64,000 nucleotides of DNA, taken from assembly GCA_963851245.1 (NCBI GenBank), contig CAWKOH010000007.1:1-64000 (forward strand), written 5' to 3'. Positions within the stretch are counted from its first letter, which is position 1. Every line of letters starts with the position of its first letter. The notes beneath the pieces are model-generated. The model was not told the origin of the DNA. It saw only the letters and a program-made list of their open reading frames with translations, and searched no databases. Origin of the DNA: CAWKOH01 sp963851245 (lineage in GTDB: Bacteria; Actinomycetota; Acidimicrobiia; Acidimicrobiales; Palsa-688). The position numbers and the translations under genes are program-made. Positions 55,429-64,000 of this stretch are shown piece after piece.

Positions 55429-56739
55429 ATGCACGACGAGACCATCGCTATCCATTTCGGGTACACGCCGGACTCTACTCGGGCCGTGGCTGTGCCCATC
55501 TACCAGACCATCGCCAACAACTTCGCCGACGCCGATCACGCCGGCGCCATTCTCGACCTCGAAACCCCCGGCTTCCACTACAACCGGCTCAACAACCCCA
55601 CCAACGAAGTCCTCGAGAAGCGCATGGCCGCCCTCGAAGACGGCACCGCCGCCCTGGTGCTGGCGTCGGGGATGGCGGCGGTCAGCTACGCCATCCTCAC
55701 CGTGGCACGAGCCGGATCGAACGTGGTCGTCGCCCCCCAGCTGTACGGCGCCACCTTCACCTACTTCGCCCACGTGCTGCCAACGCTGGGCATAGAGGCG
55801 CGCTTCGCCGCCGACGACGAGGTGGCGTCCATCGAGCCCCTGATCGACGACAAGACCTGTGCGGTGTTCTGCGAGACCATCGGCAACCCGGCCGGCAACG
55901 TCGTCGACCTCGAGAATGTCGCCGATGTGTGCCACCGGGCCGGGGTGCCTTTGATCGCCGACAACACGGTGGCGACTCCGCTGTTCCTCAAGCCGTTCCA
56001 CCACGGCGCCGACGTCGTGGTCCACTCACTGACCAAGTTCGTGGGTGGCCATGGAACGACCCTTGGTGGAGCCATTATCGACGGTGGCACCTTCCCCTGG
56101 ACCGAGCACGCCGCCCGGTTCCCGATGATGACCGAGCCCGAGCCGGCATTCCACAACGTGGTGTTCGCCCGGGACTTTCCCGACAAGCCTTTCGTGACGC
56201 GGGCCCGCTCGGTGCACATGCGGAACACGGGTGCCACGCTTTCACCTTTCAACTCCTTCCTGCTGCTTCAAGGGCTCGAGACCCTGGCCGTGCGCCTCGA
56301 GCGCCACGAGTCCAATCCGCGGGCGATTGCGGAATACCTGGCGTCCGACGCGCGCGTCGACTGGGTCAGCTACGCCGGATTCCCGGACCACCCCCACAGC
56401 CATCTGGTCAAGCGCTACCTGGGTGGCCATGTGCCTTCGATCATCACCTTCGGGGTGTCCGGCGGACGGGCCGCCGGGTTGGCGTTCTTCGACTCCGTGC
56501 AGCTGTTCCAGCGGCTGCTGAATCTGGGTGACGCCAAGTCCCTGGTGATCCATCCGGCATCGACCACTCACCGCCAGCTGACCGACGCCGAGCTCTTGGC
56601 GGCCCAGATCCGGCCCGAGACCATCAGGCTGTCGATCGGACTGGAGCACGTGGACGACCTCATCGAGGACATTGATCAAGCCCTCACCAAGGCGACCGGC
56701 GGAATGGAAGCGCCGAGCAAGGGCCAGAAAGGAAGCTAG
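55429..56739 (+). CDS. O-acetylhomoserine sulfhydrylase-like PLP enzyme (MetY type)
   Basis: 436 residues of the Cys/Met-metabolism fold. FHYNRLNNPTNEVLEKRMAA, VLASGMAAVSYAILT and LYGATFTYFAHVLPTLGIEA come first. The PLP lysine is K203 in VVHSLTKFVGGHGTTLGG. Then VHMRNTGATLSPFNSFLLLQ, GLETLAVRLERHESNPRAIA and SIGLEHVDDLIEDIDQAL. The enzyme makes homocysteine or cysteine from O-acetylated amino acids and sulfide, or performs a similar gamma/beta replacement. Aldo-keto reductase and adenylation genes follow within 5 bases each, so it may serve a special pathway rather than methionine. ATG at 55429 with AGGAG upstream. Confidence 0.9.
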   Translation: MHDETIAIHFGYTPDSTRAVAVPIYQTIANNFADADHAGAILDLETPGFHYNRLNNPTNEVLEKRMAALEDGTAALVLASGMAAVSYAILTVARAGSNVVVAPQLYGATFTYFAHVLPTLGIEARFAADDEVASIEPLIDDKTCAVFCETIGNPAGNVVDLENVADVCHRAGVPLIADNTVATPLFLKPFHHGADVVVHSLTKFVGGHGTTLGGAIIDGGTFPWTEHAARFPMMTEPEPAFHNVVFARDFPDKPFVTRARSVHMRNTGATLSPFNSFLLLQGLETLAVRLERHESNPRAIAEYLASDARVDWVSYAGFPDHPHSHLVKRYLGGHVPSIITFGVSGGRAAGLAFFDSVQLFQRLLNLGDAKSLVIHPASTTHRQLTDAELLAAQIRPETIRLSIGLEHVDDLIEDIDQALTKATGGMEAPSKGQKGS

Positions 56740-56743
56740 AGAT

Positions 56744-57619
56744 TTGGTAGAAGACTCCGGAACTTTTCGACTTGGCACACTGACGGTTCACCGTCTCGGG
56801 TTCGGGACCATGCAGCTGCCCGGTCCCGGCGTGTGGGGCCCCCCGAAGGATCGTGACGGGGCTATCACGGTGCTCCGGCGGGCCGTGGAGCTAGGTATAG
56901 ACCTCATAGACACGGCCGATTCGTATGGCCCCGACGTGGCCGAGACGCTGATACGCGAGGCGCTCCATCCCTACGGCGATGGCTTGAAAATTGCCACCAA
57001 GGCCGGCCTCACGCGTCCGGGACCGGATGAGTGGATGGTGTGTGGCCGGCCCGAGTACCTCCGGGCGCAATGCGAGAGCAGCCTGAGCCGGCTGGGCGTC
57101 GAGCGCATCGACCTGTTCCAACTGCACCGGATAGACCCCGGAGTGCCGGCCGACGACCAGTTCGGGACGCTCAAGGAACTGCGGGACGAAGGGAAGGTCG
57201 CCGAAGTCGGCCTGTCGGAAGTCAAAGTCGACGAGGTGGAAGCGGCCCGTCAGGTGGTGCCCGTGGTGAGTGTGCAGAACCGCTACAACATCGCCCACCG
57301 TGAGCCCGATGCCCTGCTCGCCTACTGCGAGGAGCATCAACTGGGCTTCATTCCTTCCTTCCCGCTGGCGAGCGGAAAGCTGTCACGTCCGGGCGGACCC
57401 CTCGAACGGGTAGCAGACGAGGTCCGGGCGACGGTGTCGCAGGTATGCCTGGCCTGGCTTCTGCGGCGGTCGTCGGTCATGCTTCCGATACCCGGCACGT
57501 CCTCCATAAGCCACCTGGAGGAAAACTGCGCGGCCGCCGGCATAGCGCTCACTGACGACCAGTTCCAGGAACTGACCGATGCCCGCAAGAAGTTGCGGCG
57601 GTGGGCGCTGTCGGGGTGA
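56744..57619 (+). CDS. Aldo/keto reductase
   Basis: 291 residues from a TTG at 56744, chosen because AGGAAG lies upstream and the fold begins FRLGTLTVHRLGFGTMQLPG. The catalytic tetrad is D56 and Y61 (LIDTADSYGPD), K86 (KIATKAGLTRPG) and H128 (LFQLHRIDP). The NADPH-binding C-terminal region has LPIPGTSSISHLEENCAA. It reduces a carbonyl with NADPH; the substrate is unknown. It sits 4 bases after the MetY-like gene and 4 before the adenylation gene. Confidence 0.9.
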   Translation: MVEDSGTFRLGTLTVHRLGFGTMQLPGPGVWGPPKDRDGAITVLRRAVELGIDLIDTADSYGPDVAETLIREALHPYGDGLKIATKAGLTRPGPDEWMVCGRPEYLRAQCESSLSRLGVERIDLFQLHRIDPGVPADDQFGTLKELRDEGKVAEVGLSEVKVDEVEAARQVVPVVSVQNRYNIAHREPDALLAYCEEHQLGFIPSFPLASGKLSRPGGPLERVADEVRATVSQVCLAWLLRRSSVMLPIPGTSSISHLEENCAAAGIALTDDQFQELTDARKKLRRWALSG

Positions 57620-57623
57620 CGAG

Positions 57624-59174
57624 ATGACCTGCGTGATCTCCTCGACCGCCGTTCACACGGCCATTCTCGGGCACGGGTGTTACGAGCCCGATCGAGCCGC
57701 GGTCAAGGATCTGCAACGCGACCTCAGCTACGTCGAGCTCTGCGACGAAGCCCGCCGGCTGGCCGCCGGGCTTGTCGCTCGTGGTGTCGGCGACGGTGAC
57801 CGGGTCGTGCTGCATCTGCCGAACTCGGTCGACTTCGCGGTGGCCGCCTTGGCTTGCCTGTGGGTCGGGGCCACCTTCGTGCCGTTGTCGGTCACCGACC
57901 CCGCCGCCCGGCTGGCGATGATCCTCGACGACTGCAAACCGGCGCTGGCCCTGACCTCTGCGAACGGTGAGGACGGCGTCCTGTTGGCGCCTGCTCTCGC
58001 CCGCTTCCCCTGGGCCACCATGCCCGAATTGTTGTCGGCGGAGGTCCAGCCGCCCGAACCGGTCGACGACGCCGAACGGGTGGCCTATGCCATTTATACA
58101 TCGGGCACCACCGGTTCCCCCAAAGGTGTGATGATCGGCAGCGGGGCCTTCTCCGCCGCGGTTCAGGCCACCGTCGGGGCCCTCGGCCTGAGCCGCAAGA
58201 CCCGCACTCTGTGCGTGTCACCGTTCCATTTCGACGGCTCGTTCGGCACCCTTTTCCCGACCTTGTTCGCCGGCGGGGCGGTCGTCATCCGGCCTCGGGA
58301 GTCGCTCCTCTACCCGCGGACCTTCTTCAACGCGGTGGCTCAGGAAGCAGTCACTTACACCGGCTTCTCACCGACGTACCTTCGGCTGCTGCTGTCGAGC
58401 CCGCAGGTGAACAAGCTGTCGTCAGTGAGACTGCTGGTCGCCCTCGGGGGCGAAGCCAGCTCGGCCGCCGACATTCGCGCCCTGTGGGCAGCGGCCCCGC
58501 AGGTCAGGGTCTACAACCGGTACGGGCCGACGGAAACCACCATCGCCGTCACCCACATCGAGGTGACCCCGGAGTTGATCGAGGACGGCACCGTCCCCAT
58601 CGGACGGCCCCACCCCGGTGTCGACTTCTACCTCGTGGACGATCGCGGCCAGCTGGTCGATGAGGTCGGCCGGGTCGGCGAGCTCTACATCGGAGGGTCG
58701 CAGCTGATGACCGGGTACTGGGGTGCGCCGGAGCTGACGAGTGGGGTGCTGCGCACTGACATCGTCCCGGGGGAGACGCTGTACAAGACCGGCGATCTGG
58801 TTTATCGCGACCTCACCGGCGACTTCGTCTATGTGGACCGCGCCGATCGGGTCATCAAGCGGAGTGGAGTGCGGATCTCTCTCATCGAGATGGGGGAGTC
58901 GCTCTCCAAGCTGGCCGGAGTATCGGCCGCGGCCTGTTTGGCCTTTGACGACGGCGGCGAGATCGGCATCGCTGCCTTCGTGGTAGTCGATTCGGGCGTC
59001 ACCTCGTTCCAACTCCAGAAGGCCGCCCGCGCCGTCTTGCCGGAGACCATGTTGCCGAACCGGATCCAGATCGTCGAGAGTCTGCCGCTCACCCCCTCCA
59101 GCAAGCTGGATGAGCGGTCACTGCTGGCCCACGCGGGCTTGCACGAGCTGAACCTGGTCGCCCGCAGCGCCTAG
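57624..59174 (+). CDS. Stand-alone amino-acid adenylation (AMP-binding) enzyme
   Basis: 516 residues with NRPS-type core motifs. A3 is YAIYTSGTTGSPKGVM. A4 is SPFHFDGSFGTLFPT, with the aspartate that usually contacts the alpha-amino group. A5 is YNRYGPTETTIAV, A7 is YKTGDLVYRDLTGDFVYV, A8 is RSGVRISLIEMGE and A10 is PLTPSSKLDERSL. It would activate an amino acid as the acyl-AMP. No carrier-protein domain follows, and no separate carrier gene is seen nearby. It is the third gene of a tight operon with the MetY-like enzyme and aldo/keto reductase. ATG at 57624. Confidence 0.88.
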   Translation: MTCVISSTAVHTAILGHGCYEPDRAAVKDLQRDLSYVELCDEARRLAAGLVARGVGDGDRVVLHLPNSVDFAVAALACLWVGATFVPLSVTDPAARLAMILDDCKPALALTSANGEDGVLLAPALARFPWATMPELLSAEVQPPEPVDDAERVAYAIYTSGTTGSPKGVMIGSGAFSAAVQATVGALGLSRKTRTLCVSPFHFDGSFGTLFPTLFAGGAVVIRPRESLLYPRTFFNAVAQEAVTYTGFSPTYLRLLLSSPQVNKLSSVRLLVALGGEASSAADIRALWAAAPQVRVYNRYGPTETTIAVTHIEVTPELIEDGTVPIGRPHPGVDFYLVDDRGQLVDEVGRVGELYIGGSQLMTGYWGAPELTSGVLRTDIVPGETLYKTGDLVYRDLTGDFVYVDRADRVIKRSGVRISLIEMGESLSKLAGVSAAACLAFDDGGEIGIAAFVVVDSGVTSFQLQKAARAVLPETMLPNRIQIVESLPLTPSSKLDERSLLAHAGLHELNLVARSA

Positions 59175-59180
59175 CTATAG

Positions 59181-59729
59181 CTAGTCGGCGGAAACCGGCC
59201 GGCCCATGAATGCCACGACTGCGTCGAGGAGGCGGCTGCCGGTCGTGGCCGGTCCGGTTTCGAAGTTGACCGTCACCGGTTCGGGTGCCATCAGCTGCGT
59301 ATGGCAGTAGATGCAGCGGCCCGCCGGATCGACCTGAAGAGGCGCCCCGCAGTTGTCGCACCGTTCCGGCAAGGTGGCCGCCGGCGCCGCCCCGCCTGCT
59401 CCGGCGCGGGCGTGAGAGGCCAGCCAGTCCGAGGCTCCGGCTGGGATCCAGACCTGCTGGCAGATGTGGCACAGGGCCAGACCCTCCGGCCCGTCAACGC
59501 CGGCCGGCAGGCGCATCGGCTGATGGCAGAAGGGGCACGGCCCGGTCCCGGCGCCGTCCTCCGACGCCACCCACAGCTTGGCGCCCACGCCGTCCTGCAG
59601 GAGCTGCTCGAACGGGCTGAGGCCCATGAGGCGGCCGCCGCACTGCGGGCATTGATACCGGATGCCGTGGTCGGCGTTACGGGCCAGGTGGGCACCGCAT
59701 CCGGGGCAGGGTGCATCGTCGCTAGCCAT
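59181..59729 (-). CDS. Protein with several zinc-ribbon motifs
   Basis: 182 residues with six C-x2-C pairs: APCPGCGAHLA, YQCPQCGGRL, GPCPFCHQPM, ALCHICQQV, ERCDNCGAPL and GRCIYCHTQL, forming three zinc ribbons. The C-terminal part (VNFETGPATTGSRLLDAVVA) has no recognised fold. Such proteins often bind nucleic acid or act as chaperone-like adaptors; no specific function can be given. It converges with the adenylation gene. Confidence 0.65.
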   Translation of the reverse strand: MASDDAPCPGCGAHLARNADHGIRYQCPQCGGRLMGLSPFEQLLQDGVGAKLWVASEDGAGTGPCPFCHQPMRLPAGVDGPEGLALCHICQQVWIPAGASDWLASHARAGAGGAAPAATLPERCDNCGAPLQVDPAGRCIYCHTQLMAPEPVTVNFETGPATTGSRLLDAVVAFMGRPVSAD

Positions 59730-59760
59730 CGCTGACGAATCGGCACTTGGGCCGATTCGC

Positions 59761-60975
59761 TTAAGTGACCCGCACGGGGAGCGTACGCGGCCCCCTTACC
59801 TGGCCGGCCGACCAGGTTACGGCGGCCGGGTCGGCGAGCTCGAATTCCGGGTACCTGGCCAGCCACTCCTCGAGGGCCACCTGCAGCTCCATGCGGGCCA
59901 GATTGGACCCGAGGCAGCGATGGATGCCCAAGCCGAAAGCGGCGTGACGGTTGTTTTGACGGTCCAGCTTCACGACGTCAGGGTCGGTGAAAGCATCGGG
60001 GTCCCGATTGGCGGAAGGGAACGGGAGTAACAACCAGTCCCCCTCTTTCAGCTTGGACCCATGGAAGTCGTAGTCCTGGGCGACCAGGCGGGCCATCGTC
60101 ACCGGCGCATAGGCCCGCAATAGCTCCTCCACGGCGGTCTCCATGAGATCCGGCTCGGTCGCCATCCGGCGCCGGTCCTGGGGATGCTGGGCCAGGTGCC
60201 ACAGGGAGGCCCCGATGGCGGACCAGGTGGTGTCGATCCCGGCGATCATCAGCAGGACCATGGTGCCCCGGATGTGGTCGAGGACCAGCTTGTTCCCGTC
60301 GATCTCGGCCTCGAGCAGGAAGGACGTGAGGTCGTCACGTGGATGGGCCCGGTGATCCTCGATCTGGGCGTTCATGTACTCCTCCATCTCGCCCTTCTCG
60401 ATCACCGCCAGTCGCTCCTCCGGCGTCAGGTCGATGTCCTCCATGACCTGATGTATGAAGCGCCGGAAGATGTCGGCGTCCTCCTGCGGGAACCCCAGCA
60501 TCTGCACGATCACCCGGACCGGTATGTGCTGGGCGTACTCGAGGGCGGCGTCGAACTGCTTCTTGCCGGCGGTCTGATCCAGGAGCTGCTTGCAGAGGCT
60601 GCGGGTAAAGGGTTCGAGCGCCGCGATGGGCTTGGGTCCGAAGGCCGGCAGGAGCATGCGCCGGGCTACGCCGTGGAAGGGGGGATCGGACGTGATGGGC
60701 GGCGCCGTGCCGATGGGGGCGGGAAGGTCCTCCGGGCCGGGCCGCAGCTCGTTGACCACCACCGCCCTCGAGGTGAAGTGCTCGGTGTCGTAGGCGACCT
60801 CCGAAACGTACTCGTGCGTTACCGGCAGCCAGGCGCCCCCATAGCGCTCACTGTGGGCTACCGGACAGGACTGGCGCAGCTCTTTCCAGATGGGGTACGG
60901 ATCGGCCACCCAGGCCGGGTCGGCGTGGTCGAAGTCGCGGGCCCAGTCGCTGACCGGGGCGTGGCGGGTCGTCAT
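59761..60975 (-). CDS. Cytochrome P450
   Basis: 404 residues, soluble bacterial class. The I-helix reads MIAGIDTTWSAIGASLWHL (oxygen-binding A-G-x-D-T-T, about 245-250), the E-x-x-R motif is EELLRAYAP (284-287) and the heme loop is AFGLGIHRCLGSNLARMEL (ligand C354). It hydroxylates or otherwise oxidises a small molecule, with electrons from the ferredoxin encoded just upstream in the same operon. The substrate is unknown. ATG at 60975 lies after a triplicated ribosome-site-like repeat. Confidence 0.94.
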   Translation of the reverse strand: MTTRHAPVSDWARDFDHADPAWVADPYPIWKELRQSCPVAHSERYGGAWLPVTHEYVSEVAYDTEHFTSRAVVVNELRPGPEDLPAPIGTAPPITSDPPFHGVARRMLLPAFGPKPIAALEPFTRSLCKQLLDQTAGKKQFDAALEYAQHIPVRVIVQMLGFPQEDADIFRRFIHQVMEDIDLTPEERLAVIEKGEMEEYMNAQIEDHRAHPRDDLTSFLLEAEIDGNKLVLDHIRGTMVLLMIAGIDTTWSAIGASLWHLAQHPQDRRRMATEPDLMETAVEELLRAYAPVTMARLVAQDYDFHGSKLKEGDWLLLPFPSANRDPDAFTDPDVVKLDRQNNRHAAFGLGIHRCLGSNLARMELQVALEEWLARYPEFELADPAAVTWSAGQVRGPRTLPVRVT

Positions 60976-60982
60976 GTTTGCA

Positions 60983-61024
60983 CCTCCGTCAATGTGCCTC
61001 CGTCAATGTGCCTCCATCAGTGTG
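60983..61024 (-). repeat. 14-base tandem repeat, three units, at the ferredoxin-P450 boundary
   Basis: Three units of CCTCCGTCAATGTG (plus strand) occupy 60983-60996, 60997-61010 and 61011-61024; the third has two changes. On the coding strand each unit carries GGAGG, so the P450 ATG is preceded by several Shine-Dalgarno cores, and the ferredoxin stop lies inside the middle unit. Confidence 0.8.
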
Positions 61025-61209
61025 ATCGCGTACTCCGGGCAGTTGGCGACAGCCCGGCGCGCCACTTCGAGCAGCTCGTCCGGGACGCTGCCGTCGCCGA
61101 GGACGAACCCGGCGCCGAGATCGTCCGCGTCGAACAGTTCCGGAGCCAGGCTGTAGCACCGGCCGTGGCCCTGGCACTTTTCGGCGTCTATCTGGACCTT
61201 GTGGGCCAT
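61003..61209 (-). CDS. 3Fe-4S ferredoxin, P450 partner
   Basis: 68 residues. Cluster ligands are C12 and C18 in KCQGHGRCYS and C57 in ANCPEYAI. A histidine (H15) replaces the cysteine found in 4Fe-4S relatives, typical of the small ferredoxins that donate electrons to actinobacterial P450s. ATG at 61209. It precedes the P450 gene by about 28 bases and is surely co-transcribed. Confidence 0.93.
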   Translation of the reverse strand: MAHKVQIDAEKCQGHGRCYSLAPELFDADDLGAGFVLGDGSVPDELLEVARRAVANCPEYAITLMEAH

Positions 61210-61288
61210 TTCGTCACCGCCTTCCCCCTGGAGATAGCAGTGCTAACACAAGCATCCTATGTCACCGCCACTGTCGGTGGGATCGGAT

Positions 61289-63982
61289 TTAACCGGTGTT
61301 GCGCAGGCCGGCGGCGATGCCGTTGATGGTGAGGAGCAGGGCCCTGTGCAGTTCCACGCCGGGCGGCGTAGTGGCCGCCCGCACCCGCTTCAACAGTGAC
61401 ACCTGGAGGTCGTGGATGGGCGCCAGGTAAGAGTCCCGTACCGCCAGGGTCTGGCGGAGCACCCCGGCCCGCTCGAGCAGGGCCCGCTGGCCGGTGACCC
61501 ACAGAAGCTGCTCGACCGTCCGCTCGTACTCTTCCTCGATAAGGCCCAGGACGGGCCGGAGCGGGGCGGGGACGAGAACATCGACGTAGCGCCGGCCGAT
61601 GGCCAGATCGGTCTTCACCAGGGTCATCTCGACGTTCGAGAGGAAGTTGGAAAAGAAGCGCCAGCCGCGCCACATGTTCCGCAGATCCCCTTCCAGCCCC
61701 GCGCCCCGAGCGGCCTCGATCCCTGTGCCCACCCCGAACCAACCGGGAATGATCTGTCGCGACTGGGTCCAACCGAACACCCACGGTATGGCCCGCAGGC
61801 CGTCGATCCCGGCGGCGCCCTCGGGCCGTCTCGACGGTCGGGAACCCAGGTGCAGGGCCGATAGCTGGTCCACCGGGGTGGAGGTCGTGAAGTATTCGGG
61901 CAGGGAAGGGTCCTGCACCAGTTGCCGGTAGCTGGCGAAGGCGGCGTCGGAGACGACCGCCATGGCGCCGAACCACCGGTCGCGGTCCTCAGGCCGGAGG
62001 GCCGGGGCGGTGTGAAGAGCGGTGGCTTCCAGTGCCGATGCCAGCGTGAGGTCCAGGTTCTCGCGGGCCAGGGCGGGGATCCCGTACTTGTCGCTGATCA
62101 CCTCGCCCTGCTCGGTCAGCTTTATGGCGCCGTCCAGGGTCCCGGCCGGCAAGGCCAGGATGGCGTCATGGGAGGGGCCACCTCCCCGCCCCACCGTCCC
62201 GCCCCGGCCGTGGAAGAAGACCACCCTGACCCCGTACCTCCTCGCCACCTCGAGCAGGCGCCTCTGGGCCTGCTGGATTTCCCACTGCGAGGTGGTGATG
62301 CCGGCCTCCTTGTTGGAGTCGCTGTAGCCGAGCATCACCTCCTGCACGTCGCCCCGGGCCGCCACTATCTTCCGGTAGGCCGGCGCGGCCAGAAGGTCGT
62401 CGATCACCCTGGCTGCGGTCCGTAACTCGGACACCGTCTCGAGCAGGGGAACGAAACCCACGCGCGCCAGCCCGGACCCGGCGTCCACCAGGCCCGCTTC
62501 CCGGGCGATGACAGCTGCAGCCAGAACGTCGTCGGCGCCCCGGGTCATGGAGATGATGTAGGTCTGCGCCACCTTGGGGCCGAACTCGTCCTGGGCCCGG
62601 CGGATGGCTTCGAATGCCTCGTAGGTCCGCCGGGCCGGCCCCGACAGCGGGGGCGGGGTGGGTGCCAGCGGCCGGCGCCCGGCCAGCTCCTCGGCCAGGG
62701 TGGCGAGGCGCTCCCGGCTCGAAAGAGTGGGATAGGGCCGGTCGATTCGCGAGAAGAGCTCCGTCAGGACCTTGTGGTGGGCGTCGGCGTGCTCGCGGAC
62801 GTCCAGAGTCGCCAGGTGCAGCCCCCAACAGGCGACGGTGCTCACCGCCTCCGCCACGAGGCCGTCGGCGATCAGCTCGCCCCGATTGGCGAGCAGCGAC
62901 TTTCGCATCACGACGAGGTCGGCCAGCAGTTCGTCTCCGTCCAGGTAGTCCCGTCCCGGGATGTGGGGCTCGCCCCGTCGAACCCGTCGCTGGGTGGCGA
63001 TCAGCTTCTGGCGGATACAGATCCCCTTCAGCCGGTAGGGCTCCTCGGCATTCAACCGGAGGTAGCGCTCCTCGACCTCCGGTAGGGCGGCCAGGTCAGC
63101 CTCCAGTGACCGGGTGAGCTCGGCTGAGACGGCCGTGAGCCGGTTGGACTGGGACAGCCCCTGGCGGAGCCGGTCCACCAGGATGAAGACGTCGCGAATT
63201 CCGTGGTCGTGTTGGAGCCGGATGACCTCGAGGGTCACGGCTGCGGTGACGTTCGGGTTGCCGTCGCGATCGCCGCCTATCCAGCTGCCGAAGGTCAGGG
63301 GGGTGTTCTCCGGCTCGACCCTGATACCGGCTCGAGCCAAGGCATCGCTCCATTCGTCGAGGACGTCGCTGACGACATGACGGTGCAGTTCATCGAAGTA
63401 GTAGACGGCGTTGCGGGCCTCGTCGAGCGGGTCGGGCTGGGCCACCCGCAGGTCGTCGGTCAGCCACAGCAGTTCGACGGCCTCGGCCAGGCGCTTGTCG
63501 GCCCGCCACCCCGGCTCCTGCTCGAGCAAGGCGGCCACGGCGCGCAGATGGGTCAGGGTGGTGCGCCGGGCCGCCTCGGTCGGGTGGGCGGTGAACACAG
63601 GGCGAACCGACATCCGCCGCACCACGTCCTCCAGTTCGTCGCGGCTGAGGCCGGCTTGCTGGATGGCCTGGGTGGCCCGGGTCATCCACCCGCCTTCGAC
63701 GCGGGCGGCCCGCAAGGCCCGGCTGCGGTGGACCTGCTCGGTGACATTCGCCAGATGGAAGTAGGCGACGAAGGCCCGGACCAGGCGGGTGGCGTCGGCG
63801 ACATCCAGGCTGTCTAGGAGCGACGCCGTCGCCGTCCGGTCTTCCCGGCTGCCCGATCTGACCCGCTCTACCAGGTCGAGAACCTCGCGGCCCTCGATGC
63901 GGACCAGGGCGTCGCCCAGCAGTCCCACCACTCGCCGGATGTCCCTGCGCATGGCGGCGTCGTCGGGCGACGGTTCGGGCAC
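61289..63982 (-). CDS. ppc: Phosphoenolpyruvate carboxylase
   Basis: Carboxylates PEP to oxaloacetate for anaplerosis. 897 residues, complete and without frameshift. Catalytic segments are RPVFTAHPTEAARRTTLTHL (H133), FGSWIGGDRDGNPNVTAAVT, VMLGYSDSNKEAGITTSQWE and VVFFHGRGGTVGRGGGPSHD (allosteric and catalytic glycine-rich loop). The C-terminus ends N-G-I-A-A-G-L-R-N-T-G, the diagnostic ending that closes the active site. The GTG at 63982 gives the longest form; an ATG at 63952 (MRRDIRRVVGLL) is an alternative start. Confidence 0.96.
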   Translation of the reverse strand: MPEPSPDDAAMRRDIRRVVGLLGDALVRIEGREVLDLVERVRSGSREDRTATASLLDSLDVADATRLVRAFVAYFHLANVTEQVHRSRALRAARVEGGWMTRATQAIQQAGLSRDELEDVVRRMSVRPVFTAHPTEAARRTTLTHLRAVAALLEQEPGWRADKRLAEAVELLWLTDDLRVAQPDPLDEARNAVYYFDELHRHVVSDVLDEWSDALARAGIRVEPENTPLTFGSWIGGDRDGNPNVTAAVTLEVIRLQHDHGIRDVFILVDRLRQGLSQSNRLTAVSAELTRSLEADLAALPEVEERYLRLNAEEPYRLKGICIRQKLIATQRRVRRGEPHIPGRDYLDGDELLADLVVMRKSLLANRGELIADGLVAEAVSTVACWGLHLATLDVREHADAHHKVLTELFSRIDRPYPTLSSRERLATLAEELAGRRPLAPTPPPLSGPARRTYEAFEAIRRAQDEFGPKVAQTYIISMTRGADDVLAAAVIAREAGLVDAGSGLARVGFVPLLETVSELRTAARVIDDLLAAPAYRKIVAARGDVQEVMLGYSDSNKEAGITTSQWEIQQAQRRLLEVARRYGVRVVFFHGRGGTVGRGGGPSHDAILALPAGTLDGAIKLTEQGEVISDKYGIPALARENLDLTLASALEATALHTAPALRPEDRDRWFGAMAVVSDAAFASYRQLVQDPSLPEYFTTSTPVDQLSALHLGSRPSRRPEGAAGIDGLRAIPWVFGWTQSRQIIPGWFGVGTGIEAARGAGLEGDLRNMWRGWRFFSNFLSNVEMTLVKTDLAIGRRYVDVLVPAPLRPVLGLIEEEYERTVEQLLWVTGQRALLERAGVLRQTLAVRDSYLAPIHDLQVSLLKRVRAATTPPGVELHRALLLTINGIAAGLRNTG

Positions 63983-64000
63983 TACCCGAGCATGCCAGTT

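Overview
The window looks like two genomes joined in one contig. Positions 1 to about 9,680 read as an alphaproteobacterium, probably Hyphomicrobiales. They carry aspS, a complex I NDUFS4-type subunit, tRNA-Pro(UGG), tRNA-Arg(UCU), an aldose 1-epimerase, a FadR-type regulator, a galactonate-dehydratase-like enolase and the C-terminal half of a sugar ABC permease. From about 9,680 to 64,000 the proteins are of high-GC actinobacterial type: a Huc-type hydrogenase, PadR regulators, PPK2, a thiC behind a TPP riboswitch, P450 plus 3Fe-4S ferredoxin, and PEP carboxylase. The permease is cut exactly at the change of style, so an assembly chimera is the simplest reading. Single-base frameshifts break many genes that must be functional in a living cell (aspS, thiC, hypD, hypA, hydrogenase subunits). 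The consensus therefore appears to contain indel errors, and 'broken' genes should be read with that in mind.

Layout of the actinobacterial part. 10.2-17.3 kb: a DUF1254 remnant, a cation P-type ATPase downstream of a PPK2-type polyphosphate kinase, and an ABC1/UbiB kinase. 17.3-26.2 kb: a gene graveyard with a histidine-kinase fragment, hairpin repeats, a Fic remnant, an amber-interrupted tyrosine recombinase with an excisionase-like gene, two toxin-antitoxin-like pairs, a second integrase fragment fused to an HD-domain fragment, and long empty stretches. 26.2-33.3 kb: TPP riboswitch and thiC, a CPA1-type cation/H+ antiporter, two SAM methyltransferases, and a PadR/membrane-protein pair. 33.3-35.7 kb: more fragments (ArsM and LuxR tails). 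35.7-51.4 kb: a nearly complete group 2a (Huc-type) [NiFe] hydrogenase locus. 51.4-64 kb: a PAS-PAS protein, an amidohydrolase, membrane proteins, tadA, a MetY-like/aldo-keto reductase/adenylation operon, a zinc-ribbon protein, ferredoxin plus P450, and ppc.

The hydrogenase locus is the centrepiece. Transcribed leftward from 49.9 kb it runs hucS, hucL, a NifU-domain protein, DUF5947, DUF6084, a conserved protein of about 460 residues, a maturation protease, two tiny DUF6893-like proteins, YceI, hypA, hypC, a small glycine-rich membrane protein, hypD, hypF, a SIS-like/HypC fusion, a SIS (GmhA-like) protein and hypE. Many neighbours overlap by 4 bases (ATGA or GTGA), so translation is probably coupled. 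Divergently, a PadR regulator appears fused to a YceI domain and is followed by a second copy of the small membrane protein. HucSL would oxidise H2 at trace levels. The hyp genes and protease would build and insert the NiFe(CN)2CO centre. hypB and a HucM-like scaffold were not found in the window.
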